Assembly: GCF_003428695.1 (NCBI RefSeq)
Contig: NZ_QURH01000332.1
Location: 1-32,610 of the forward strand
DNA length: 32,610 bases
Reading direction: 5' to 3'
Source: Actinomadura logoneensis
Lineage (GTDB): Bacteria; Actinomycetota; Actinomycetes; Streptosporangiales; Streptosporangiaceae
The notes beneath the pieces are model-generated. The model saw only the letters and a program-made list of their open reading frames with translations, was not told the origin of the DNA and did no database searches. A program made the position numbers and the translations under genes. Positions 17,402 through 24,431 of this stretch are shown here, one piece after another; position 1 is the stretch's first letter, and the number at the start of each line of letters is the position of its first letter.

Positions 17402-18448
17402 GTGAGTGATTCCCCCCTGGCAGGCAGCGAGAACGGCACCGGGACCGGCGTCGCGGACGGCACCGGGACCGGCGTCGCGGACGGCGGCGGGCAGGCCGGG
17501 AAGGACGGCGGGAACCGGGCGGGCGGCGGCCCGCTGGAGTGGCTGGCGCTGGCGCGCGGCACCCTCGACCGGGCCTCCGACCGGCGCACCGACGACGCCT
17601 TCCTGGACGCGGCGTGGAACGATCCGCGCAGCCGGGTCCTGGTCGTCCGGGACGGCCAGGTCAACGCCGTCCTCGGCGCCGATCCCGCGCTGGTGCTGCT
17701 GCCGACGGGGGAGGCGCCGCCCGGCGACCGCTACTTCCTCGGCGTGGACGCCGACGCCGCCGGGGGAGGGGACGGCACCGCCTACTTCGCCGTCGCCGCC
17801 CCGCTCCCGTCCGTGGAGGGCGCCGAGCCGGTCGGGCTGCGCCGCGTGGGCGCGCTGCTGCCCGACCGCGACTCCGGCCTGATGACGCACGCCGTCTCGC
17901 TGGAGCACTGGCACGCCACGCACGGCCACTGCCCGCGCTGCGGCGGCGAGACGGAGATCCGGCAGGCCGGGCACGTCCGGCACTGCCCGAACGACGGCAG
18001 CGACCACTTCCCGCGCCTCGACCCGGCCGTGATCATGCTGGTCACCGACCAGGACGACCGGCTGCTGCTGGCCCGCGGCCCGCAGTGGCCAGCCGACCGC
18101 CGGTCGGTGCTCGCCGGGTTCGTCGAGCCCGGCGAGTCCCTGGAGCAGGCGGTCGCACGCGAGGTGCGCGAGGAGGTCGGGCTGACCGTCCGGGACGTCC
18201 GCTACCTGGGCAGCCAGCCGTGGCCGCTGCCGCAGAGCCTGATGGTCGGCTTCTCCGCCGTGGCGGACGGCTCCGAGCCGCTCGTCCCGGACCCGGTCGA
18301 GATCCGGGACGCCGCCTGGTTCACCCGGGACGAGCTGACCGAGGCGATGGCGTCCGGCCGCATCGTCGCGCCCGGCCCGCTGTCGATCGCGGCGCAGCTC
18401 ATCATGCGCTGGTACGGCGGCCCGCTCCCCAAGATGCCCCCGTTCTGA
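17402..18448 (+). CDS. nudC: NudC, NAD(H) pyrophosphatase / NAD-RNA decapping Nudix hydrolase
   Basis: A 348-aa Nudix protein that cleaves NAD(H) and, in known family members, NAD-capped RNA. The Nudix box runs from GFVEPGESLEQA to REVREEVGL, and the NADH-specific signature SQPWPLPQS follows. The zinc-ribbon region has CPRC and then CPNDGSDHFPR, so only three of the four Cys are present; bound zinc may be altered or absent. The N-terminus carries a perfect 24-bp duplication coding GTGTGVAD twice. GTG 17402 has no ribosome binding site, but TAGCGT (17390-17395) lies exactly at leaderless -10 spacing and overlaps the dipeptidase stop. The position between adnAB and mrx1-uvrD2 matches my recollection of mycobacterial gene order. 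Confidence 0.93.
   Translation: MSDSPLAGSENGTGTGVADGTGTGVADGGGQAGKDGGNRAGGGPLEWLALARGTLDRASDRRTDDAFLDAAWNDPRSRVLVVRDGQVNAVLGADPALVLLPTGEAPPGDRYFLGVDADAAGGGDGTAYFAVAAPLPSVEGAEPVGLRRVGALLPDRDSGLMTHAVSLEHWHATHGHCPRCGGETEIRQAGHVRHCPNDGSDHFPRLDPAVIMLVTDQDDRLLLARGPQWPADRRSVLAGFVEPGESLEQAVAREVREEVGLTVRDVRYLGSQPWPLPQSLMVGFSAVADGSEPLVPDPVEIRDAAWFTRDELTEAMASGRIVAPGPLSIAAQLIMRWYGGPLPKMPPF
17435..17482 (+). repeat. perfect 24-bp tandem duplication in nudC
   Basis: The 24-bp unit GGCACCGGGACCGGCGTCGC plus GGAC occurs twice with no mismatch. It adds eight residues (GTGTGVAD) to a Gly-rich N-terminal tail. The lack of any divergence suggests a recent slippage or unequal-exchange event. Confidence 0.95.
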
Positions 18449-18499
18449 CCCCGCAGGACCGGACGGCCCGCCGGCTCGGGCTGCTTGCGGGCTCAGACG

Positions 18500-18562
18500 G
18501 CCGGCGGGCTGAGACAGCCTGCGGGTCAGCAGCCGGCGGGCTGAGACAGCCTGCGGGGTCAG
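18500..18562. repeat. two 32-bp direct repeats between convergent genes
   Basis: The unit beginning GCCGGCGGGCTGAGACAGCC occurs at 18500-18531 and 18532-18562 with a few differences near its end. Shorter related pieces (GGGCTCAGACGG, CGGGCTCAGACGGCCC) lie on both sides, so the whole 18450-18592 spacer is made of degenerate copies. It separates the convergent nudC and the seven-helix protein gene. Some pieces (CCGCCGGC/GCCGGCGG) can pair, so it may also work as a two-way terminator. Confidence 0.75.
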
Positions 18563-18592
18563 AGGGCACGCGGGCTCAGACGGCCCGCGAGG

Positions 18593-19294
18593 TCAGGCGG
18601 GTTCGGGGACGCGGGAGGTCTCGGACCGGGCCGCCGGGTTCAGCCGGAGCGGGGCGGACGCCGAGCCGCCCGCCTCGCGCCGCGCCACCGCGTAGACCGC
18701 GACGAGGTAGGCCAGGTCCAGCACGGCCGTCGTGATCATCAGGTAGGGGAGCAGCGGGCCGTGCCGCCACGGCTCGTCCTGCGCCCAGATCCAGCACGCG
18801 CCGGACGCCAGGCCCGTCCCGACGCCCTTGGCGAGCGCGATCCACACCGACTGCCCGCGCGTGGAGCCGCGCGCGACCAGCATCGACAGGAACAGCCCGG
18901 ACATCATCAGGTTCTGCCCGAACGCGGCGAACGTGGCGAGCCCGTGGTCGAACTGGCGGCTCACCAGGTCCACGCCGAGGTACCCCATGACCAGCACCGA
19001 CGCCAGCATCCCGAGGAACCCCCAGCGGGGCAGGAAGCGGAACTCGCGCGGCCCGTACGCGACGACCAGGCCCAGGATGACCACGTCGAACCCGAACCAG
19101 ACGTAGTTGACGACCAGCTGCATCCCGTCGCCCGGCCGGACGAACGAGAAGAGGAACTCCCAGCCGAGGTTGGCGCCGAGCGCCGCCAGCGGCATGCCGT
19201 ACGTCCTCTCGCGCCACCCGGTGAGGATGATCAGCAGGTAGGTCGCCGTCCAGGCCAGCCCGGAGCCGAGCGACAGCGCGTCCGCCAGGTCCAA
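18593..19294 (-). CDS. seven-helix membrane protein of the Pyr4/PaxB terpene-cyclase type
   Basis: A 233-aa protein with seven predicted membrane helices and a short soluble tail. TM2 reads YGMPLAALGANLGWEFLF and TM7 ITTAVLDLAYLVAVY. This matches the fungal membrane-bound meroterpenoid cyclases (Pyr4, PaxB, AndB) and their bacterial relatives in length, helix number and the N-x-x-W-E motif. In Pyr4 a Glu in TM2 and an Asp in TM7 are catalytic; here Glu46 and Asp193 take those places. The start is TTG 19294, with AAGGGG 7 nt upstream. No prenyltransferase or epoxidase gene is nearby, so it may instead be a family member with another job. Family placement is from memory and motif reading; the activity is inference. 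Confidence 0.7.
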   Translation of the reverse strand: MDLADALSLGSGLAWTATYLLIILTGWRERTYGMPLAALGANLGWEFLFSFVRPGDGMQLVVNYVWFGFDVVILGLVVAYGPREFRFLPRWGFLGMLASVLVMGYLGVDLVSRQFDHGLATFAAFGQNLMMSGLFLSMLVARGSTRGQSVWIALAKGVGTGLASGACWIWAQDEPWRHGPLLPYLMITTAVLDLAYLVAVYAVARREAGGSASAPLRLNPAARSETSRVPEPA

Positions 19295-19361
19295 CGTGAA
19301 TCCCCTTCGCGATGATCGGAAAGGGCCAGGCTAACCAGGACGAACGCCGCACCGGAACGCC

Positions 19362-19396
19362 GAAGGCCCTTCCGTTACGCGAACGGAAGGGCCTTC
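19362..19396 (-). terminator. intrinsic terminator after mrx1
   Basis: A perfect 15-bp stem, GAAGGCCCTTCCGTT paired with AACGGAAGGGCCTTC, closes a 5-nt loop. It lies 56 nt downstream of the mycoredoxin gene in the minus direction. There is no T tract, as is usual for hairpin terminators in GC-rich actinobacteria. Confidence 0.85.
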
Positions 19397-19451
19397 TCGG
19401 TCACCGCGGGACGCCCCGGCACGGGGTCGGCCGCGGGAAACGACCGGCCGG

Positions 19452-19733
19452 TCAGGCGCCGATGAGGCGCTTGACCTCCTTGGCGCTGGGGTTGGTCAGC
19501 ACGACCTCGCCCGCGTCCGGGGTCTGGATCACGACGGTCGGGACGGTCTGGTTGCCGCCGTTCACGCTCATCACGAACTCGGCGGCCTTGGGGTCGCGCT
19601 CGATGTCCACCTCGAACATCTCGATCCCGTCCCGCCCCAGCTGGGTCTTGAGGCGGCGGCAGAACCCGCACCACGTCGTGGTGTACATGGTGATCCGGCC
19701 CTGCTCGGGCTTCTCGGCGGCCTGCGTCGTCAT
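19452..19733 (-). CDS. mrx1: mycoredoxin-1 (glutaredoxin-like)
   Basis: A 93-aa glutaredoxin-fold protein with the dithiol active site WCGFC (TTTWCGFCRRLK), the cis-Pro loop QTVPTVVI and a C-terminal helix. Mycoredoxins reduce mycothiol mixed disulfides in the cytosol. The place next to uvrD2 matches mycobacterial mrx1 (Rv3198A), which makes this identification firm. The ATG at 19733 is the natural start for the fold; GAGGAG lies further upstream than usual. The gene is divergent from uvrD2, with a 16-bp palindrome in the 99-nt gap, and ends in a strong hairpin terminator. Confidence 0.93.
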   Translation of the reverse strand: MTTQAAEKPEQGRITMYTTTWCGFCRRLKTQLGRDGIEMFEVDIERDPKAAEFVMSVNGGNQTVPTVVIQTPDAGEVVLTNPSAKEVKRLIGA

Positions 19734-19765
19734 CGTTCTCGTCGGCTCCTCACCTGGACGCTCTG

Positions 19766-19781
19766 GGTTCGTGCACGAACC
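19766..19781. promoter_or_regulatory. perfect 16-bp palindrome between mrx1 and uvrD2
   Basis: GGTTCGTGCACGAACC is a perfect palindrome, 32 nt from the mrx1 start and 51 nt from the uvrD2 start. It is a good candidate operator for a dimeric regulator acting on either or both genes. It is not an SOS box, because the half sites are in the opposite order (GTTC...GAAC). The regulator is unknown. Confidence 0.55.
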
Positions 19782-19832
19782 ACAACGCCGGGGCGTCCCC
19801 GAGCATTCCGTCCGGCCTGACACCATGGAGGG

Positions 19833-21920
19833 ATGCAGGCGGAGGCGGTGCTGGCGGGACTGGACCCCGAGCAGCGGGCGGTGGCGGAGGCGGTGCGCGG
19901 CCCGGTGTGCGTGCTGGCGGGCGCGGGCACGGGCAAGACCCGCGCGATCACGCACCGGATCGCGTACGCGACGCTGACCGGCGTGGTCGCGCCGCAGCGG
20001 GTGCTGGCCGTGACGTTCACCACCCGCGCGGCGGGCGAGCTGCGGTCCCGGCTGCGCGCGCTCGGCGCGCCCGGCGTGCAGGCCCGCACGTTCCACGCGG
20101 CGGCGCTGCGCCAGCTGTCCTACTTCTGGCCGAAGGTGGTCGGCGGCGACCCGCCGAAGATCATCGAGTCCAAGATCGGGCTGGTCCGGGACGCGGCGCG
20201 CGAGTGCGGCCTGCGCGAGTCCGACCCGGCCCGGCTGCGCGACATCGCGTCCGAGATCGAATGGGCCAAGGTCAGCCAGCACCGCCCCGAGGACTACATG
20301 GACGCCGCGACCCGGGCGGGCCGCAGACCGTCCACCGACGTGGTGTCGGTCGCCCGCGTCTACGCCGAGTACGACCGGTTGCGCCGCGAGCGCAACCTGC
20401 TCGACTTCGAGGGGATGCTGGAGCTCACCGTCGCCGTCCTGCACGACGAGCCGCAGGTGCTCCGGCAGGTCCGCGACCAGTACCGGCACTTCGTGGTGGA
20501 CGAGTTCCAGGACGTCAACCCGCTGCAGAAGATGCTCCTGGACACCTGGCTCGGCGACCGCGACGACCTGTGCGTCGTCGGCGACCCCAACCAGACGATC
20601 TACTCCTTCACCGGCGCGACCTCGTCCTACCTGCTCGACTTCACCCAGCGGTTCGGCGAGGCGAAGGTGGTCCGGCTCGTCCGCGACTACCGCTCGACGC
20701 CGCAGGTGGTGAAGCTCGCCAACGACGTGATCGGACGCGCCCGGGGCGACGCGGCCAAGCGGCACAGGCTGGAACTGGTCGCCCAGCGCGAGGACGGCCC
20801 GGACCCGGTCTTCAGCGAGTACGGCGACGACGCGTCCGAGGTCGCCGACGTCGCGCGGCGCTGCCGCAAGCTCATCGAGGAGGGCGTCCCGGCCCGCGAG
20901 ATCGCGATCCTGTTCCGGATCAACGCGCAGTCGGCCCGCGTCGAGGAGGCGCTGAACGACGCGGGCGTCCCGTACGTCGTGCGCGGCGCGGAGCGGTTCT
21001 TCGAGCGTCCCGAGGTCCGCGAGGCCGTCGTCCGGCTGCGCGGCGCCGCCCGCGCCGGCGGGGACGCCGAGCTGGACGGCCTCGGGCTGATCCAGACCGT
21101 CCGGCACGTCCTGACGGGCGCGGGCCTCACCGACACCCCGCCGGACGGCGCGGGCGCGGCCCGGTCCCGCTGGGAGTCCCTGGCGGCGCTCGCCCAGCTC
21201 GCCGAGGACATGGCCGTCGAGAACCCGTCCGCCGGGCTGCCCGACTTCGTCGCCGAACTGGAGGAGCGCGCCGCCGCGCAGCACGCGCCGACCCTGGAGG
21301 GCGTCACCCTCGCGTCCCTGCACGCCACCAAGGGCCTGGAGTGGGACGCGGTCTTCATCATCGGCCTCACCGACGGCATGGTCCCGATCAAGTACGCCGA
21401 GACCTCCGACCAGATCGAGGAGGAGCGCCGCCTCCTCTACGTCGGCGTCACCCGCGCGCGGGCGCACCTGCACCTGTCGTGGGCGCTGTCCCGCGACCCC
21501 GGCGGCGAGCGCTACCGGCAGCCCTCCCGCTTCCTGGACGGCCTCACCGGCAGGTTCGGCACGCCCACGCCCGCCCGCGTGGACCGGACGGCGTCCCGCC
21601 GCGCCCGCCGCTCCGGGCCGCGGCCGTGCCGGGTCTGCGGCCGTCCGCTGACCGCCGCGATCGAGCAGAAGCTCGGCCGCTGCGAGGACTGCCCCGCCGA
21701 GCTGAACGAGGAGGTCCTCCTCGCGCTCAAGGACTGGCGCGCCCGCACCGCCGAGGAGCGCCGCGAACCGGCGTTCGTGGTCTTCACCGACTCCACCCTG
21801 CAGGCCATCGCCGAGCGCGCCCCGTCCACCCTGGACGAGCTGGCCCAGATCCCCGGCGTCGGCCGCGTCAAGCTCGACCGCTTCGGCCCGGACGTCCTGT
21901 CCCTGCTCAACGGCCGCTGA
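19833..21920 (+). CDS. uvrD2: UvrD2 DNA helicase with tetracysteine motif and HRDC domain
   Basis: A 695-aa SF1 helicase. It has Walker A AGAGTGKT (29-36), DEFQDVN (223-229), GDPNQTIYSFTGA, LHATKGLEWDAV and YVGVTRARAHLHLSW. The C-terminus carries the hallmark of mycobacterial UvrD2: a tetracysteine module (Cys599, 602, 617, 620; CRVC ... CEDC) joined to an HRDC domain (about 625-695, ending with a helix-hairpin-like PGVGRVKLDRFGPDVL). In mycobacteria UvrD2 is a 3'-5' helicase important for growth. The ATG at 19833 is preceded by GGAGGG with no spacer, which is too close to act as a binding site. CACCAT at -12 to -7 suggests a leaderless start. Its neighbours mrx1 and nudC confirm the assignment. 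Confidence 0.95.
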   Translation: MQAEAVLAGLDPEQRAVAEAVRGPVCVLAGAGTGKTRAITHRIAYATLTGVVAPQRVLAVTFTTRAAGELRSRLRALGAPGVQARTFHAAALRQLSYFWPKVVGGDPPKIIESKIGLVRDAARECGLRESDPARLRDIASEIEWAKVSQHRPEDYMDAATRAGRRPSTDVVSVARVYAEYDRLRRERNLLDFEGMLELTVAVLHDEPQVLRQVRDQYRHFVVDEFQDVNPLQKMLLDTWLGDRDDLCVVGDPNQTIYSFTGATSSYLLDFTQRFGEAKVVRLVRDYRSTPQVVKLANDVIGRARGDAAKRHRLELVAQREDGPDPVFSEYGDDASEVADVARRCRKLIEEGVPAREIAILFRINAQSARVEEALNDAGVPYVVRGAERFFERPEVREAVVRLRGAARAGGDAELDGLGLIQTVRHVLTGAGLTDTPPDGAGAARSRWESLAALAQLAEDMAVENPSAGLPDFVAELEERAAAQHAPTLEGVTLASLHATKGLEWDAVFIIGLTDGMVPIKYAETSDQIEEERRLLYVGVTRARAHLHLSWALSRDPGGERYRQPSRFLDGLTGRFGTPTPARVDRTASRRARRSGPRPCRVCGRPLTAAIEQKLGRCEDCPAELNEEVLLALKDWRARTAEERREPAFVVFTDSTLQAIAERAPSTLDELAQIPGVGRVKLDRFGPDVLSLLNGR

Positions 21921-21971
21921 CCCGGGGGGTGAGAGCCCGCTCACACGCCCCCGTTTGGGACACTGATCCGC

Positions 21972-22835
21972 GTGAAGGAATCAGTGAAGGCGCTGCTGGA
22001 CATCCTCGACCTGGAACAGATCGAGAACGACATCTTCCGAGGCCGCAGCCCCGAGGACCGGCAGCAGCGGGTGTTCGGCGGCCAGGTCGCCGGCCAGGCC
22101 CTGGTCGCCGCCGGACGCACCGTCCCGCCGACCCGCGCCGTGCACTCGCTGCACGCCTACTTCATCCGCCCGGGCGACCCGCTGGTGCCGATCGTCTACC
22201 AGGTCGACCGCGTCCGCGACGGCCGCTCCTTCACCACCCGCCGCGTCCTGGCCATCCAGCACGGCAAGGCGATCTTCAGCCTGTCGGCGTCCTTCCAGAT
22301 CGCCGAGGACGGCCCGACCCACCACGCGCCCATGCCGGACGCCCCGGACCCCGAGTCCCTGCCCACCGCCCTGGACCGCCTCATCCCGGTCTTCGGCGAG
22401 CGCGCCGCCACCGAGTTCGTCAACCGCCGCCCCTTCGACGTCCGGCACGCGACCCCGCTGACCTGGGAGGCTGCCAAGGACCCGGCCCTGGCCACCCCCG
22501 AGTCCAAGGTCTGGCTCAAGGTCGACGACGACCTCCCCGAGGACCCGCTCCTGCACGTCTGCCTCATGACCTACGCCTCGGACATGACGCTCCTCGACAC
22601 CGTCCTGCTGAACCACGGCCTGGCCTGGGGCGACAAGCGCACCATGGGCGCCTCCCTGGACCACGCCATGTGGTTCCACAAGCCCTTCCGCACCGACGAC
22701 TGGCTCCTCTACTACCAGGAGACCCCCTTCGCCGGCGGCGCACGCGGCCTGGCCCGAGGCCAGATCTTCACCCGAGACGGCGACCTGGTCGCCTCGGTGA
22801 TGCAAGAGGGCCTCATCCGCGTAACCGACACCTGA
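21972..22835 (+). CDS. tesB: acyl-CoA thioesterase II, TesB family
   Basis: A 287-aa double-hotdog thioesterase, the usual length for TesB, which hydrolyses medium- and long-chain acyl-CoA in the cytosol. The first hotdog has RVFGGQVAGQALVAAGRTV and SLHAYFIRPGDP. The second has TYASDMTLLDTV, with the Asp and Thr of the catalytic triad, followed by SLDHAMWFHKPFR and the C-terminal MQEGLIR with the Gln. The start GTG 21972 may be leaderless (GACACT 7 nt upstream). GTG 21984, with GAAGGA 4 nt upstream, would shorten it by four residues. It lies 51 nt after uvrD2 on the same strand. The acyl-CoA ligase in the siderophore operon is 11 kb away, and I see no link. Confidence 0.92.
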   Translation: MKESVKALLDILDLEQIENDIFRGRSPEDRQQRVFGGQVAGQALVAAGRTVPPTRAVHSLHAYFIRPGDPLVPIVYQVDRVRDGRSFTTRRVLAIQHGKAIFSLSASFQIAEDGPTHHAPMPDAPDPESLPTALDRLIPVFGERAATEFVNRRPFDVRHATPLTWEAAKDPALATPESKVWLKVDDDLPEDPLLHVCLMTYASDMTLLDTVLLNHGLAWGDKRTMGASLDHAMWFHKPFRTDDWLLYYQETPFAGGARGLARGQIFTRDGDLVASVMQEGLIRVTDT

Positions 22836-23246
22836 CCAGCAGGAACACCCTTCTCGACGTGAGCCCGGCGCGTCGGCCGCGGCCAACGGCCGACCGCCGC
22901 ACTCAGACGGGCGCGCACAGCCCTACGCGCGCCACAGCCCTACGCGCGCCACTGCCCGACGACGTCCTTCGCTGCCATAGCGCATCCCTCATCCGGTCTT
23001 CTGTGCCAGAGGTATGCCGATCTCGACCCACGCTGCAGGCCGACCGGCCCGTCCACCACTACTAGCCTCGACGGCTGCGATTGCTCGCAAGTAGTAAAAG
23101 AACGGACGATGCGGTCGCGGTTGATCCGCTGATCAGGGCTACATAAAAAGTCAGCGGGCCGCTAGGCCATGCCGACATGGCGCGGACGGAGTCCTGTTGT
23201 GCAGCGTCCTTATGGCGGAGTTAATGGCAGTGATTGCATTGCCGAC
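22836..23246. other. intergenic stretch without a convincing gene
   Basis: This 411-bp spacer holds no gene I can support. A 17-bp unit (ACAGCCCTACGCGCGCC) is repeated in tandem at 22917-22950. GC content drops visibly after about 23050, which marks the left edge of an AT-richer patch that continues to about 24150. No tRNA or attachment-site repeat was seen. Confidence 0.6.
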
Positions 23247-23423
23247 CTAGCTCGACTTGCGCTTTGCTCCGATCAGCAGGACTGCGGGGATTGTGATGGC
23301 CAGTATGGGGGTCATGAGGATGATTGCTACGAGCATCCCCGTTTTGAGACTGCCGGCGATCAGCCCCACCGCGAATGCTGCGGCCAAGCCGGCCACGACT
23401 ATAAGAACTTGTGCTCGGCTCAT
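23247..23423 (-). CDS. 58-aa small membrane protein
   Basis: A short ORF coding MSRAQVLIVVAGLAAAFAVG and onward, with two hydrophobic helices (about residues 5-24 and 29-52) split by a short SLKTG turn, and a basic end (AKRKSS). The ATG at 23423 has AAAGGGTGAG upstream at good spacing. It lies 51 nt downstream of another two-helix protein on the same strand, so the two are probably co-transcribed. Codon use is less GC-biased than in the flanking genes. I do not recognise a family. Such pairs are seen as small inner-membrane proteins of unknown role; holin- or toxin-like function is possible but not shown. Confidence 0.6.
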   Translation of the reverse strand: MSRAQVLIVVAGLAAAFAVGLIAGSLKTGMLVAIILMTPILAITIPAVLLIGAKRKSS

Positions 23424-23474
23424 TGGCTCACCCTTTCTTCGGTTGGTGGGGGTTCGTTGGAACCCGACCTGTGA

Positions 23475-23669
23475 TCACTCTCGAGTGGCTCTTGTGCTCG
23501 TCTGCTTACGCAGCCGCCGAGCTCCCCGGAGGATGTACCCACCTACAATGAACAGGCCAAGAGCGACGATCGTGCAGCCGGTGGCGAGTCCCCAATCACC
23601 TCTGGCGATCCCTGTCCAAGTCAGCATTGCAAGGAGCAGGACGACGACCCCCATGGCGATGAAGTACAT
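23475..23669 (-). CDS. 64-aa small membrane protein
   Basis: The sequence starts MYFIAMGVVVLLLAMLTWTG. A second hydrophobic helix (about residues 28-49, TGCTIVALGLFIVGGYIL) is followed by a strongly basic tail (RGARRLRKQ). No good ribosome binding site precedes ATG 23669; an in-frame TAG six codons upstream limits the start. It forms a likely operon with the 58-aa protein downstream. Both lie in a patch of lower GC than the backbone, which suggests acquired DNA. The family is not recognised. Confidence 0.55.
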   Translation of the reverse strand: MYFIAMGVVVLLLAMLTWTGIARGDWGLATGCTIVALGLFIVGGYILRGARRLRKQTSTRATRE

Positions 23670-24431
23670 CCCGAGTCGAGGGGCCTAGGAGTGCAGGCAC
23701 GCGTGGATCGTCGCTCATGATTTCCTACAGGGAGAGAATGTTTGCCCGAACCACAAGTTGCTTGCTGTGCCGAGAGCGAGGTCGGTCCGGGCTTGGCCAC
23801 TTCGATTTCCGCTGGCCTTGGCGCGCGAGGGTCGCTGGCTGAATGACGCGGTGGAGTCTTTTGGAGGGACACATATGCTCTCTCCAGTGGGCTGGCGAGA
23901 TTCCTGCATCAGCACGAGGCCTGCCCATGCTTGAGCTTCTCAAACCTTGACTTTTGTTGCACGTCGGCGAGAGTAACCGCCGTGAACGCCGACATCTGCT
24001 TCAGTGACGCAACGCCCGGTTCGCTGCATTCCATCAGGCGCGGCAGCGCTTCGAGAAAGCCATGTACATGAACGAGCCTTTTCATCTTGGGCTCTGACCA
24101 GCTCACGGATGGTCCGCGTGTGCGGCGAGCTGGTGCGCGATTGTCTTGATCACCGCGTTCGCCCGTGGGAGACAGCACCCGCGCAAGGTCATCTACGTGA
24201 ACGGCGACCCACAGGTCCCCGCCAACGGCGTTGCCGTGGCCCGTGGCGTGGCGACTCTATGGCCGGTTTGCGAGAACGCGGGGGCGCATTCGGTGGGGGG
24301 TTTGGTGGTTGGTGTTCGGGGGGCCTCGGCTTTCGGGGGTTGGTGGCCGGTGGTGGTCGGGTGGGCGTCGGGGTGGGGTGGGGGTGGTACGTCACGGTTC
24401 GGGGGCCGGGTTGGAGTGAGGGAGCGCGGCC
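23670..24431. other. low-GC intergenic region with a possible gene remnant
   Basis: This stretch of about 760 bp has no gene I trust. The best candidate is a minus-strand frame from ATG 24085 to the stop at 23909 (58 residues, starting MKRLVHVHGFLEALPRLMEC). It has mixed, non-GC-biased codons, a weak ribosome binding site and no family I recognise; it may be a remnant. The right part (from 24294) is an extreme G-rich tract leading to the next gene. The composition suggests inserted and decayed DNA. Confidence 0.5.
24294..24412 (+). repeat. G-rich, G/T-biased low-complexity tract
   Basis: About 120 bp of the plus strand are made almost only of G runs (3 to 6 long) separated by T, C or GT. This satisfies the sequence requirement for G-quadruplex formation many times over. 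It ends 20 bp before the start of the unnamed 289-aa gene and so forms part of its promoter or leader. The strand asymmetry is unlike any other spacer in this window. Confidence 0.75.

Noticed and set aside
19321..19339. Second iron box upstream of the seven-helix protein (AGGCTAACC at 19328-19336)
   Set aside because: Only one half site is good; about 11 of 19 positions match the consensus, too few to claim regulation by iron.
19766..19781. LexA (SOS) box before uvrD2
   Set aside because: The half sites are GTTC then GAAC; the SOS box needs GAAC first. It is a palindrome of another kind.
23169..23474. Cys- and His-rich frame on the plus strand that could be read as a zinc protein
   Set aside because: It lies opposite the 58-aa membrane protein, has no ribosome binding site and no ordered Cys pattern; the minus-strand reading has better start signals and membrane helices.
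23909..24178. 89-codon minus-strand frame
   Set aside because: Its first 30 residues look random and no start signal is good. Only the last 58 codons might be a remnant, so it is described in the intergenic entry and not called as a gene.
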